A DNA stretch of 64,000 bases. Origin: CAYSYM01 sp964435115. GTDB taxonomy: Bacteria > Chloroflexota > UBA6077 > CF-72. Below are positions 40,961-50,430 of this stretch, in pieces; within the stretch, counting starts at the first letter, position 1, and each line of letters starts with the position of its first letter. The stretch covers positions 1 to 64,000 of the forward strand of contig CAYSYM010000010.1 in assembly GCA_964435115.1 (NCBI GenBank), given 5' to 3'. The position numbers were made by a program, and so were the translations under genes. The notes under the pieces are model-generated. The model made no database searches. It was not told the origin of the DNA and saw only the letters and a program-made list of their open reading frames with translations.

Positions 40961-42751
40961 ATGGCCCTCCGGGACTCCTCCGCCCCGCGCGCCCAGCCCT
41001 CACCCGGGGTGCTGCGGCGCGCGGCCGGCCCGGTCGCGGTCGCCACGGGCATGGCCGGCAGTCGCATGTACGACCTCGTCCGGGTCGGCGCTCCTGGCCT
41101 GCTGGGTGAGATCATCCGCCTCGACGGCGACGCGGCCACGATCCAGGTGTACGAGGATACGACCGGGCTCACGCCGGGTGAGCCGGTGGCGAACACCAGT
41201 GGCCCGCTGGCCGTCGAGCTCGGGCCCGGCCTGCTGGGCGGCATCTTCGACGGCGTGCAGCGCCCCCTGCCCGCCATCTTCTCGAACGCCGCGGGGCCGT
41301 ACGTGTCGCGAGGCCTCGTGGTCCCGGCTCTCGACCGTGGGCGACGCTGGACCTTCACGCCGTCCGTCGAGGTTGGGGTGGAGGTGGAAGGGGGGGACGA
41401 GCTGGGGACCACGCCCGAGGGCAGGAGCCTGGTACACCGGGTGCTGGCGCCGCCCGGCCTCGCGGGGCGCGTGGTGCACGTGCGCGCGGGCACGGTTGGT
41501 CTGGAGGAGGTCGTCGCTCGCGTCCAGACCGCCGGCGGCGTCCAGGAGTGTCGGCTCGTCCAGCGCTGGCCGGTACGGCGCGCCCGGCCGCACCGTGGCA
41601 AGCTGGACCCCACCCTGCCGCTGGTCACCGGCCAGCGCGTGATCGACTCGTTCTTCCCCGTCGCCAAGGGCGGGACGGCGATCATCCCGGTCGGCTTTGG
41701 CACGGGCAAGACAGTCGCCGAGCAGACGTTGGCCAAGTGGGCGGACGCGGACGTGGTCGTCTACGTGGGTTGCGGCGAGCGCGGCAACGAGATGGCCGAG
41801 GTGCTGGCCGAGTTCCCCGAGCTGACGGACCGCGCCAGCGGCGCGCCGCTCATGGAGCGCACCGTCCTCGTCGCCAACACCTCCAACATGCCGGTGGCCG
41901 CGCGCGAGGCCTCCGTCTACACGGGCGTCACCATGGCCGAGTACTACCGAGACATGGGCTACGACGTGGCCCTGCTGGTGGACAGCACCTCGCGCTGGGG
42001 CGAGGCGCTGCGTGAGGTGTCGAGCAGACTGGAAGAGATGCCCGGCGAAGAAGGCTACCCGGCCTACCTCGCCAGCCGCATCGCGGGCTTGTACGAGCGT
42101 AGTGGGCGGGTGCGCTGCCTCGGCGCGAGGACCGCCCGCGAAGGATCGGTCACCACTATCGGCGCCGTGAGCCCGCCTGGCGGCGACTTCAGCGAACCGA
42201 TGACCCAGAGCAGCCTCCGCGTGGCCGGCGCCTTCTGGGCACTCGACCGCGATCTCGCCCACCGACGGCACTTCCCGGCCGTGAGCTGGACCGCGAGCTA
42301 CTCGCTCTACCTCCCCCGGCTCGTCTCCTGGTACCAGGCGCACGCTGGGCCGGAGTGGGAGGAGCTGCGGGCCAGGGCCATGCGACTCCTGGAGCAGGAG
42401 GAGGAGCTGCGGGCCATCGTTCAGCTCGTCGGCCCGGATGCGCTCCCCGACGCGCAGCGCGCCACCCTCGCGGCCGCCCGGATGTTGCGCGAGGACTACC
42501 TCCAGCAATCTGCCTTCCACCCAGACGACGCGTTCTGCCCGCTCGTGAAGGCGCACGCCATCCTGGGCGCCATCCTGGCCTGCTACGAGGCCTTGCTCGA
42601 CCGCCTGCGCGCCGGCGAGGAGCTGGCGGCGCTGCTCGCGATCCCGGAGGTAGCCGAAATCGCCCGCCTCAAGCACCTGCCGCCCGACCAGGCGGTGGCC
42701 GCCGCCCGGCAGATCGTCGACACGCTACGCGCTTCGCGCTCATTGTTGTAG
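40961..42751 (+). CDS. V/A-type ATPase catalytic subunit A
   Basis: Subunit A hydrolyses or makes ATP. The 596 residues show the A-type non-homologous region after about residue 110, the catalytic GERGNEM, DSTSRWGEALREVSSRLEEMPGEEGYP and SPPGGDFSEPM. The P-loop is PVGFGTGKT rather than the usual GPFGSGKT: its first Gly is Val and Pro-Ser are changed to Gly-Thr. The last codons (RASRS) come from the composite repeat copy C. Confidence 0.94.
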   Translation: MALRDSSAPRAQPSPGVLRRAAGPVAVATGMAGSRMYDLVRVGAPGLLGEIIRLDGDAATIQVYEDTTGLTPGEPVANTSGPLAVELGPGLLGGIFDGVQRPLPAIFSNAAGPYVSRGLVVPALDRGRRWTFTPSVEVGVEVEGGDELGTTPEGRSLVHRVLAPPGLAGRVVHVRAGTVGLEEVVARVQTAGGVQECRLVQRWPVRRARPHRGKLDPTLPLVTGQRVIDSFFPVAKGGTAIIPVGFGTGKTVAEQTLAKWADADVVVYVGCGERGNEMAEVLAEFPELTDRASGAPLMERTVLVANTSNMPVAAREASVYTGVTMAEYYRDMGYDVALLVDSTSRWGEALREVSSRLEEMPGEEGYPAYLASRIAGLYERSGRVRCLGARTAREGSVTTIGAVSPPGGDFSEPMTQSSLRVAGAFWALDRDLAHRRHFPAVSWTASYSLYLPRLVSWYQAHAGPEWEELRARAMRLLEQEEELRAIVQLVGPDALPDAQRATLAAARMLREDYLQQSAFHPDDAFCPLVKAHAILGAILACYEALLDRLRAGEELAALLAIPEVAEIARLKHLPPDQAVAAARQIVDTLRASRSLL

Positions 42752-42811
42752 GGGGCTCAGCACGTGGGCAGACGTCTGGCAGGCTGCAGTGCAGGGGCGA
42801 CCCACGTGTTG
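42729..42811. repeat. Composite inverted repeat, copy C (subunit A end to subunit B leader)
   Basis: GCGCTTCGCGCT (42729-42740) lies inside the last codons of subunit A. Arms cagcacgtgggc (42758-42769) and gcgacccacgtgttg (42797-42811) flank a short loop in the gap before subunit B. It matches copy B exactly over cgctacgcgcttcgcgct. Confidence 0.65.
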
Positions 42812-42844
42812 AACCCCGCCGTCCCACCTGGCGGAGGGAAGCGC

Positions 42845-44251
42845 ATGACGCTCGTCACGACCACCCACCGCACTGTCAGCGCCGTCACCGGCCCGCTCCT
42901 CTTCGTCCGAGCCGCCTGGAACGTGGGGCTCGGCGACCTCGCCTCCATCAGGCTCCCGGACGGGCGGACCCGTCTGGGCCACGTGCTCGAGGTCCGCGAC
43001 GACCTCGCCGTCGTCCAGGTGTTCGCCGGGACCGAAGGCATCGACGCCGATCGCACCACCGTGCAGTTCCTCGGCGAGCCGGTCCGCGCGGGTGTCTCGC
43101 TGGAGATGCTCGGGCGTGCCTTCGATGGGCTGGGCAAACCCGCCGACGGCGGTCCGCGGGTGCTGCCTGAGGCGCGCCTCGACGTCAACGGTCTCCCGCT
43201 CAACCCCTACGCGCGCGCCCAGCCGACGGACTTCATCCAGACTGGCATCGCCGCCATCGACGGCCTGAACAGCCTGGTCCGCGGCCAGAAGCTGCCTATC
43301 TTCAGCGGCGCCGGGCTGCCCGGCAACGAGCTGGCGGCCCAGATCGCCAGCCAGGCGAAGGTCCACGAGGGCGAGCCGTTCGCCGTGGTGTTCGCCGCCA
43401 TTGACATCACCCACCGCGAGGGCGCCTTCTTCCGCCGCGCCTTCCAGCGCTCGGGCGCCATGGACCGCACCGTCCTCTTCCTCAACCTGGCGGACGACCC
43501 GACGCTCGAGCGTCTCCTGGCGCCCCGCTACGCGCTGACGGTGGCCGAGTACCTGGGCTACGCCCGCGGCCTGCACGTGCTGGTCATCCTCACCGACATG
43601 ACCAACTACTGCGAGGCGCTCCGCGAGCTGGCGGCCGCGCGGGAGGAGGTCCCCGGCCGGCGTGGCTACCCCGGCTACATGTACACCGATCTGGCCAGCA
43701 TCTACGAACGCGCGGGGCGTATCCGCGACCGGCCGGGGTCGGTGACGCAGCTCTCGGTGCTCTCGATGCCCGACGACGACATCACCCACCCGATCCCGGA
43801 CCTGACGGGCTACATCACCGAAGGCCAGATCGTCCTCAGCCGCGAGCTGTACCGGCGCGGCATCAGCCCCCCGGTCGACGTGCTGCCCTGCCTGTCGCGA
43901 GTGATGAACCAGGGCATTGGGCCGGGCAAGACGCGCGAAGACCACCGCGCGCTAGCCGACCAGCTCTACGCGGCGTACGCGCACGGCCGGAGCCTGCGCC
44001 GGCTCGAAGCAATCCTGGGCGAAGCTGCCCTCTCGCCGCTCGACCGCGCCTACCTGGCCTTCGCCGAGGCCTTCGAGCGCGAGTACGTCAGCCAGGGTGG
44101 CGCCAACCGGTCGCTCGAAGAGACACTCGGCCTCGGCTGGCGGCTGCTCGGCTGCCTCCCTCGCAGCGAGCTGAAGCGTGTGACACCCGCGCACCTGGAT
44201 CGCTACTACGTGGGGCGGAGCGCGGCGTCGGCGGCGCCCGCGGATGCGTAA
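42845..44251 (+). CDS. V/A-type ATPase subunit B
   Basis: Subunit B is the non-catalytic nucleotide-binding partner of A. ATG 42845 (MTLVTTTHRTVSAVTGPLLFV) follows gcggaggga; the upstream in-frame ATG 42764 would translate the repeat. As usual for B, the P-loop is replaced by FSGAGLPGNELAAQI. TDMTNYCEALRELAAAREEVPGRRGYPGYMYTDL and SYMP-like region LSMPDDDITHPIPDLTGYITEGQIVL are intact. The length is 468 residues. Confidence 0.94.
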   Translation: MTLVTTTHRTVSAVTGPLLFVRAAWNVGLGDLASIRLPDGRTRLGHVLEVRDDLAVVQVFAGTEGIDADRTTVQFLGEPVRAGVSLEMLGRAFDGLGKPADGGPRVLPEARLDVNGLPLNPYARAQPTDFIQTGIAAIDGLNSLVRGQKLPIFSGAGLPGNELAAQIASQAKVHEGEPFAVVFAAIDITHREGAFFRRAFQRSGAMDRTVLFLNLADDPTLERLLAPRYALTVAEYLGYARGLHVLVILTDMTNYCEALRELAAAREEVPGRRGYPGYMYTDLASIYERAGRIRDRPGSVTQLSVLSMPDDDITHPIPDLTGYITEGQIVLSRELYRRGISPPVDVLPCLSRVMNQGIGPGKTREDHRALADQLYAAYAHGRSLRRLEAILGEAALSPLDRAYLAFAEAFEREYVSQGGANRSLEETLGLGWRLLGCLPRSELKRVTPAHLDRYYVGRSAASAAPADA

Positions 44252-44260
44252 GAGGAGGTC

Positions 44261-44914
44261 GTGGCAGGCGCACCGGCCACCCGGATGGAGCTGCTGGCTC
44301 GGCGGCGGCAGTTGGAGCTCGCGCGGCAGGGCCAGGCGCTGCTCGAGGAGAAGCGCCTCGCGCTGATGCGTGAGCTGATGCGGATGGTCGACACTGCCCT
44401 CCAGCAGGGGGACGCGCTCGATCGGGCCGCGGCGGCCGCGCTGGACGCCTTGGACCTGGCCAAGGCGCTCGACGGGCCAGAGGGCGTCCGGTCGGCGGCG
44501 TTCGCTGCGGCCTCCACGCACGCCCGGCTCGAGGTCGCGGTGGAAGGCGCGACGATCATGGGCGTCGCCGTGCCCACGATCGTCCTCGCGCCGAGGCACC
44601 GGGGGTTGCTGGACCGCGGCTACAGTCTCGCCTTCAGCACCACGCGCATCGACCACGTCGCCGAGGCCTTCGAAGAGGAGTTACGCTGGCTGGTCCGAGT
44701 AGCAGAGGCAGACACGCGCCTGAGGCGTGTGGGCGGCGAGATCCAGCGAACCGCGCGCCGGGTCAATGCCCTGCGGCACGCGCTCATTCCCACGCTTGAG
44801 CGCGACGTCCGCCGCATCGCACACGTGCTCGAGGAACAGGAGCGCGAGGAGCATATCCGCCTCAAGCACCTCAAGCGCACCAGGCGGCGCCAGACCGCCG
44901 GCGCGGCCCGCTAG
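44261..44914 (+). CDS. V/A-type ATPase subunit D
   Basis: Subunit D is the central coiled-coil shaft. GTG 44261 follows gaggaggtc. The 217 residues begin PATRMELLARRRQLELARQGQALLEEKRLALMREL, the family start. The C-terminal helix reads GGEIQRTARRVNALRHALIPTLERDVRRI. It is the last gene of the operon; its stop overlaps the convergent gene by four bases. Confidence 0.92.
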   Translation: MAGAPATRMELLARRRQLELARQGQALLEEKRLALMRELMRMVDTALQQGDALDRAAAAALDALDLAKALDGPEGVRSAAFAAASTHARLEVAVEGATIMGVAVPTIVLAPRHRGLLDRGYSLAFSTTRIDHVAEAFEEELRWLVRVAEADTRLRRVGGEIQRTARRVNALRHALIPTLERDVRRIAHVLEEQEREEHIRLKHLKRTRRRQTAGAAR

Positions 44915-45468
44915 CCGAGCGGGGCCAGGGAGACGGGCTGCGGGATGGCGGCAGCCTCGCCGCCGTGCGCGGCCGCCGGCGCCGGCTGTGGTGGCGGCAC
45001 CTCGGCGTGCAGCTGGTGGAACGCGCCGCCAGCGCCCAGCGCCGCTAGGCCCAGCAGGGCGAACAGCGCCCCCTCAGGTTGGCCAGCGACGCGCACGGCT
45101 GCGCTCAGGGCGAACACCAGCGCCGCTGCCGCGGCCGACGTGGTGCTGGGTCGCCGCCTGATCGACCAGCCGAGCGCCAGCGCGGCGAGGAGACTGCCCC
45201 AGAGCGCGCCCGCCAGGAACAGCGGCTCCCGCTGGAGCTGGCCCAGGAGGTCAAGCAGCGACGGGAGAAGCGTGATCCCCAGGACGCCTGGCGGCAGGCA
45301 CCCACCGGTCGATGCCTGGGCGACGGCTGCGTGGCCGGCGGCTGCGGGTCCGGTCGCGGCGCGGCGAGCGCCACTCCCCTTCGACCGCCGAACACCCCGC
45401 AGGCTAACCGCCATCGCTGCGAGCTGCGACACCCCCAGCTGCAGTTGCGCTTCGCTCAGCCGACGCAT
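44911..45468 (-). CDS. Hypothetical membrane protein
   Basis: The 185-residue frame has three to four hydrophobic segments (GITLLPSLLDLLGQL; FLAGALWGSLLAALALGW; AAAALVFALSAAVRVAG; ALFALLGLAALGAGGAF). Its C-terminus is Pro/Ala/His-rich. I recognise no family. It converges with subunit D. The 233 bases upstream contain no other gene. Confidence 0.45.
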   Translation of the reverse strand: MRRLSEAQLQLGVSQLAAMAVSLRGVRRSKGSGARRAATGPAAAGHAAVAQASTGGCLPPGVLGITLLPSLLDLLGQLQREPLFLAGALWGSLLAALALGWSIRRRPSTTSAAAAALVFALSAAVRVAGQPEGALFALLGLAALGAGGAFHQLHAEVPPPQPAPAAAHGGEAAAIPQPVSLAPLG

Positions 45469-45701
45469 CCGCTCCAGCCTCCGAGATCTCCTCCGGCCTG
45501 TACCCGGGCCCCGCGCTCGTCCAGTCCGAGGCGGCTCCGCCCGTGGGCCACGCCGACGCCACCGCCTGGCGAGCTTCTACCCGCGGGTTCGCCTCCACGG
45601 TATGTCTTGCACGTTGCGTGCCGGGTTGCCTTCGGGTACGGCGGGGTAAAGATCGCCTACAGCACCTAACGGCGGAGGCGGGCCGGTGTCACGCCGCGCC
45701 G

Positions 45702-46544
45702 CTATGACCGCTCTTCCGTCTCCTCGCCCTCTTCGGCTGCCAGGGCTTCCAGTGGCGTCTCGTCGCTGGCCTCCAGGTCGGCCGGGGCGACTTCCGCCTC
45801 CTCTTCGAGCAGCTCCTCTTCTTCCTCTTCTTCCTCCTCCACCTCGTACCGCAGCATGCCTTCGCGGGCGTACGACCGGAAGGCGCCCTCGGGCGCCGCG
45901 GACGGGCGGAACGACGGGCGGTTGCCCATGGACGGCGCCCGGTGCGTCTCGCGGATGATCACGTTGACGGCCTGATCAGCGGCGGCGGTGACGAACACCG
46001 AGTACCGGTTCCCCATCCCGAGCAGTCGAACCAGATGGTGCTCCAGCTTCGGCTCGATGCGTCCGACCTCGTTGCCGGCGAGGTCGGTCACGGCGATCTG
46101 CGCACCCCGCAGGTCGAGTCGGAGCTGGTCGCCGGCCGTCAGCTTGGCCACCACGTCCGAGCGCCGCACGTCCGTGAGCTGCGTCACGGTTGTCTTGCCG
46201 CTCTCTTCGATGAACAGCCGCGGGTCCAGGGCGGTCGGGGTCGACGTGGCGCCTCCGCCCTCGGCCACGCGCGCCAGCCGCTGCAGGTTCTTGGCGGCGA
46301 TGCCATTGGCCGGGTCGAGCTTGACCGCATGGGTGTACGCATCGCGTGCCTCGGCGTAGCGGCCGAGCTCCATGAGCGCCTTGCCCAGACGGTTGTAGGC
46401 GTCCACGTCGTTGGGGAACAGCTCCAGGATCTCACGGTTCGCCTGAGCGGCCTCATCCCAGCGGTTCTTCATCGCCAGGCTGATAGCCTGCTCGGACCTC
46501 ACCCGCCTCTGGCGGGTCCGGTCGTCGGAAGGAAGCGCAGCCAT
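45702..46544 (-). CDS. TPR protein with acidic tail
   Basis: The 280 residues begin with about two TPR units (WDEAAQANREILELFPNDVDAYNRLGKALMELGRYAEARDAYTHAVKLDP). A beta-rich segment with ERPRIEPKLEHH-like turns follows (NEVGRIEPKLEHHLVRLLGMGNRYSVFV). The last 60 residues are very acidic, with a run of nine Glu. No enzyme motif is seen; a scaffold role is likely. The start codon lacks a clear ribosome binding site. Confidence 0.7.
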   Translation of the reverse strand: MAALPSDDRTRQRRVRSEQAISLAMKNRWDEAAQANREILELFPNDVDAYNRLGKALMELGRYAEARDAYTHAVKLDPANGIAAKNLQRLARVAEGGGATSTPTALDPRLFIEESGKTTVTQLTDVRRSDVVAKLTAGDQLRLDLRGAQIAVTDLAGNEVGRIEPKLEHHLVRLLGMGNRYSVFVTAAADQAVNVIIRETHRAPSMGNRPSFRPSAAPEGAFRSYAREGMLRYEVEEEEEEEEELLEEEAEVAPADLEASDETPLEALAAEEGEETEERS

Positions 46545-46881
46545 AACTACCTACACCTTGGGCGAGCATCGCCGCCGAACGACTTCAGGATAGCCGCGGA
46601 GTGCGCAGACCACGGAGGCGCAGGAATCCGCTCGGACGGAGGTCCGATGAGTCTAGCGCTCGCCCCGGCCGCCTGCAAAAGACGGCTCCCTTCAGCGCCT
46701 GCCTCGCCAGCAGCGGCGCTGGGGCGATCTGTGGCGCCGGCTGCTGGCGCGTACGCGGGGCGCGCCGTTCCGGGCGGCCCAGCTCGTGGGGCAGGAACGG
46801 CACGGCGCCGGGGGCCTGCGGACCGAGCCCGCAGCCGGCGGACGAGCGGTCCGGTACCAAGGTCCGGGGCAGGGTGGGGCG
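46545..46881. other. 337-base region between TPR gene and zinc-ribbon gene
   Basis: Divergent promoter region. One plus-strand frame stays open from about 46655 into the zinc-ribbon gene (LQRLPRQQRRWGDLWRRLL and onward) but has no good start codon. I see no clear sigma-70 boxes, RNA gene or repeat. Confidence 0.35.
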
Positions 46882-47151
46882 ATGCCTGATTGCACTGCCG
46901 AGAGCGACGCCGTAGGGTCCCGGGACGTGTCGGCGAAGCTGAGCGAGCGAGGCGCCCGGGTGCGGCGCGTGAAGTGGGTGGAGCTTTCGTGTCTGCTGTG
47001 CGGCGAGTGGGCCGCGACACTCGAAGGGGGCTCGATCCTCCGCCCCCGCTCGGCCGGCAGCGCGCGCATTGCCGGCGGCCGCGTCGTGTGCGGCCGCTGT
47101 GGCGGCGGGCTCTCCCCGACGGACCGGGGCGAGCGCGTGCACTTCGTCTGA
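46882..47151 (+). CDS. Small zinc-ribbon protein
   Basis: ATG 46882 gives 89 residues. CLLCGEW (about residue 40) and CGRCGGGL (about residue 73) form a likely treble or ribbon zinc site. An in-frame upstream ATG at 46786 would add 32 residues. No family is recognised. Its 3' flank (47152-47348) holds no gene before the end of the minus-strand operon. Confidence 0.55.
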   Translation: MPDCTAESDAVGSRDVSAKLSERGARVRRVKWVELSCLLCGEWAATLEGGSILRPRSAGSARIAGGRVVCGRCGGGLSPTDRGERVHFV

Positions 47152-47348
47152 GGCTCCGTGCCCGGGCCGGGCAGACGGCCGACTGCCTCTCCGCCGTCCG
47201 CCAGGCGCCAGAGTCGTGGGCTCGGCGAGGTGCGGCGCGGCTGAAGGCCGGTCCGAGGACTCCCGCCGCGTCGCACCTCCTCATCCGTGCGCGCTGGGCG
47301 CTCAGGCGGCACGTGCGCCAGCCCGCGCCCGCCTTCGATCCGCGCGGC

Positions 47349-48269
47349 TCAGCTCAGGAGCGAGCGGCTGGCGACACTCACGCCAGCCGCTCGCGCAAAC
47401 GCGGCGGCCTGCTGTGCCTCGTTGAGGAGGTCCTCGACTGTCGCGGCGTCGTCCGGGAATTCGGCGACGCCAACGCAGATCGCCTGGCCTGCCTCGCCTG
47501 CGAGTCGGTCGACGAGCTTGGAGGCGGCCGCCAGGGCGCCCTCAAGCACCGTGTGCGGCAGCATGAGCAGGAGTCCCTCGCCGTAGTGTCCGAGGCTATC
47601 CTGGCGTCTGATTATCGACTGCACGTCCTCGACGAGCCGCTTCAGGCTGCCCAGGTCCGATCCTGGCTCGGGCGCCGCCGACGGGGGCAGAGCCCCAGCG
47701 AGCAGCAGGAGCGTGACCGGGTAGGCATAGCGGCGGGCGCGCTCCACCTCGTCCGCCAGCCGGCGCAGGAGGTGCTCCTCCTTCAGGAGGCCCGTCGTCT
47801 CGTCGTGCGCCACCAGGGCGCGGAGGGTCTGCGCTTGCAGGCTGATCCCGTCGCGGACCCGCTCGAGCTGGCGCGCCACCACCGCGGCCAGGCTGCCGGC
47901 CGCGACGAGGGCACCGGCCTCCGCCGCAGCCCGGGCCAGGAAGGCGCTGCCGGTCGACTCGGCCGCCCCGATGGTGAGCGCCAGGTGCGCTCCGCTCAGG
48001 CCGGCGACGGCCAGCAGCGTGCCCAGCGGTCCGGCGGCAGGGAATGGGCGGACCAGCGAGGCAGCGACGACGAAGCCGAGGAGCGTCCAGGCGAGGAAGC
48101 GGGTGTCTGCGGGGTCCACCAGGCCGATGAGCGCCGCGCTCGCCAGCACCACCAGGCCCAGCGCCGCGACCGTGACGTCGAGCGACCGCTCGGCGGCGGT
48201 CCCGACGCGTGGCTCGGCGGGCGCTGGCGTCTCCACTGCCACCTTGCCTGCTGGGGCGCTCACCATCAT
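47349..48269 (-). CDS. Membrane protein with degenerate GGDEF domain
   Basis: The 306 residues begin with about four membrane segments (roughly 30-145), then a GGDEF-like domain. HDETTGLLKEEHLLRRLADEVERARRYAYPVTLLLL matches the D-LTGL-N-F start of GGDEF domains. The active-site loop reads GHYGEGLLLMLP where GGDEF would stand, so cyclase activity is unlikely. It may act as a c-di-GMP or GTP sensor or a structural partner. It lies 25 bases after the BcsB-like gene and ends the operon. Confidence 0.75.
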   Translation of the reverse strand: MMVSAPAGKVAVETPAPAEPRVGTAAERSLDVTVAALGLVVLASAALIGLVDPADTRFLAWTLLGFVVAASLVRPFPAAGPLGTLLAVAGLSGAHLALTIGAAESTGSAFLARAAAEAGALVAAGSLAAVVARQLERVRDGISLQAQTLRALVAHDETTGLLKEEHLLRRLADEVERARRYAYPVTLLLLAGALPPSAAPEPGSDLGSLKRLVEDVQSIIRRQDSLGHYGEGLLLMLPHTVLEGALAAASKLVDRLAGEAGQAICVGVAEFPDDAATVEDLLNEAQQAAAFARAAGVSVASRSLLS

Positions 48270-48294
48270 CTGCTCTCCCTGGACCTCCGGGGCG

Positions 48295-50430
48295 CTAGCG
48301 CGTGCGCTGGTACGCGCCCACGCCCAGCACCACCAGCGTGGCGAGCACGACCGCAGCCGCGGCCCCGCGCAGCGGATCGAGCCCGGCGCGAAGCACCTCC
48401 GGCGCCGCGGGGGACACCGCCGCCGCTGGAGCCGAGAGCCGGCCCTCGCGGTCGACGAGGGTGACGGTGCCCGCCAGCTTGCCGGGGGTGAGGGCGTTAG
48501 CGGCGGGCACGAGCAGGTCGGGTTGCGTGGCCGAGACGTACAGCACCAGCCGTTCGGGATTCCACGCCGAGCGCTCCTCGCCGACGACGCCGAGTGGCTC
48601 CAGCGGCCTGGTGCGCTCGACCGGGTTGAGCCCGGCCCGCTGGCTGGCCACCAGCGCCAGCGGGTTCCCCGCGGACGTCCCGTAGACGATCAGGTCACGG
48701 ACCGCTAGCTCGGCGTCCGCGAACTGCTCGGGGAGGCCGGCCTCCAGGCCGAGCGCGTCCCCACTCGCCCACCGGCCGAGCGCGGCGGCGACCGCCAGGC
48801 TGCCAGCGCGCTCGGCGGGATCGGCCGGCAGCAGGAGCGCCGTTGGCGCGACCACCTGGTTGGCCACGAACGGGTACGGGTACGCAGCCAGGTCGGGCCC
48901 ACCGGCGCCGCCCCGCTGCGGCACACTGAGCGTCGTTGAAGCCAGCAGGGTGACGAAGGCGCGCTCCTCCGCCAGCGCCCCGCAACCGGGTGTGGGCGGG
49001 AGGTACAGGTTGAAGCCGACCCTGAGCGTGTTGAGACCCGGCCGGAGCACACCGGCCGGGATGGCCACGCGCGCCGTGGACACCCCTGCCGGACCGGCCT
49101 CAAGCGGCGTCGAGGTGACGGCGACCCCGTTGACCTCGACAGTCGCCGAGGAGCGGCCACGGTCCAGCCCCGGCGAGGGACTGGTGACGAGCTCCAGCGT
49201 CGCGGGCTTCTCAGGATCTGGCACCCCGGCGGTGAAGGCCAGCGTGTACAGGGACGTGCCCTGGCCGCTGTACGTCAGGTTCGACTGGCCGAGACCACGC
49301 AGCGAGAGCTGGAGGGTGTCGCCCTGACCGAGGACGTCCGCCTCGTACACCCGGGGCGCAGCAGGCACCACGGCGACCTGTCGGGCCGCGGCGCCACGCA
49401 CCGTCCACGCCGCGAGCGCCGCGCCAGCCTTGGCCACCCCCTCCGGCGACGCGCCGGTCAGCGCCAGGAGGGCGCGCCGCTCATTCCACGGCGAGCGCCC
49501 CACCGCGATCACCCCGTCGTCCGGGCGCGCCGCCTCCCCATCCGCGGAGAGCCAGGTGCCAGGAGTACCCGGGCGCCAGCGCAGGGCGAGCTGCTCAGCC
49601 GCCTGCTCCACGAGCGGGAGCTCATCGCGCGCGCCGACGAGGACGACGTGGCTGGCGCCGAGGAGCTCAGGCGTGACCTGGTCAGCCGACCGGAGCTGGA
49701 GACCGGGGAGCCCGCCACCGCCGCCCTGGCCCAGGCGAGCGGCCAACCGCGCCGCCGCCGTGAACGACGCCCGCGTTGCCTGGGCGGGCACGACCACCAC
49801 GATGGGCGCTTGCGTCTCCCCGGGCACGGCCAGGAACGGACGGGGGAAGTCGGCGAGGGTCGGCGCCACCGCACCGGCCCGCTCGCCTGGCACGAAGCTG
49901 AGCGACGAGTCGCGGAAGAGCGTGACGAAGCGGCCGGGGAGGTCGGGATCCTGGCAATCGTCCCCCGCGGTCCTGAGGCTGAACCGGAGGCCGACGCGAT
50001 TCAGGCCCGGCTTGAACGCCTCCCGCGGCAGGCTCGCGGTGGCCGCGCGCCGGCTCGGGCCGGCCACGTCGCCGATCGGCATGCTCCAGACCGCCACGTC
50101 GTTGACGCTCACGGTGACGGCCGAAGGCGCGCTCAGCATCGGCGACGGCGCGAAGGCGAGCCGCAACGTCGCGTCGCCGGCCAGCCCGGCGGACGGCGCG
50201 GTGACCCAGAGGTCCAGCGCTGGCGACAGGCCGCGGGCGGTGTAGTCGCCGAGCTGCAGCGACTCGAACGTCACCACGATCGGCGTCGCCTCCTCGGCCA
50301 GGGCGGCGCCGCTCGCCAGCGCCAGCGCTGCCAGGCTGGCGATCGCGAGCGCCCCGCCGAGACGACGCAGGAGGAGGCGGCTCGGGCCGACCGGGGTAGG
50401 GACTCTGGGGTGTGAGGCGTGCGTGCTCAT
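48295..50430 (-). CDS. BcsB-like cellulose synthase regulator / export protein
   Basis: BcsB caps the cellulose synthase channel on the outer face of the membrane. ATG 50430 overlaps the upstream stop and gives 711 residues. There is a basic N-terminus with a signal helix (about 30-50) ending ASGAALAEE, two carbohydrate-binding/flavodoxin-like repeats (SVNDVAVWSMPI... and VEVNGVAVTSTPL...), paired Cys segments and a C-terminal membrane helix AAAAVVLATLVVLGVGAY. BcsA-like function is supplied by the GT2 gene. No outer-membrane BcsC is present, consistent with a single-membrane cell. Confidence 0.82.
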   Translation of the reverse strand: MSTHASHPRVPTPVGPSRLLLRRLGGALAIASLAALALASGAALAEEATPIVVTFESLQLGDYTARGLSPALDLWVTAPSAGLAGDATLRLAFAPSPMLSAPSAVTVSVNDVAVWSMPIGDVAGPSRRAATASLPREAFKPGLNRVGLRFSLRTAGDDCQDPDLPGRFVTLFRDSSLSFVPGERAGAVAPTLADFPRPFLAVPGETQAPIVVVVPAQATRASFTAAARLAARLGQGGGGGLPGLQLRSADQVTPELLGASHVVLVGARDELPLVEQAAEQLALRWRPGTPGTWLSADGEAARPDDGVIAVGRSPWNERRALLALTGASPEGVAKAGAALAAWTVRGAAARQVAVVPAAPRVYEADVLGQGDTLQLSLRGLGQSNLTYSGQGTSLYTLAFTAGVPDPEKPATLELVTSPSPGLDRGRSSATVEVNGVAVTSTPLEAGPAGVSTARVAIPAGVLRPGLNTLRVGFNLYLPPTPGCGALAEERAFVTLLASTTLSVPQRGGAGGPDLAAYPYPFVANQVVAPTALLLPADPAERAGSLAVAAALGRWASGDALGLEAGLPEQFADAELAVRDLIVYGTSAGNPLALVASQRAGLNPVERTRPLEPLGVVGEERSAWNPERLVLYVSATQPDLLVPAANALTPGKLAGTVTLVDREGRLSAPAAAVSPAAPEVLRAGLDPLRGAAAAVVLATLVVLGVGAYQRTR

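Noticed and set aside
41000..42676. A 558-codon minus-strand frame over the V-ATPase A subunit
   Set aside because: The sense-strand gene is unambiguous; the antisense frame has no recognisable domain.
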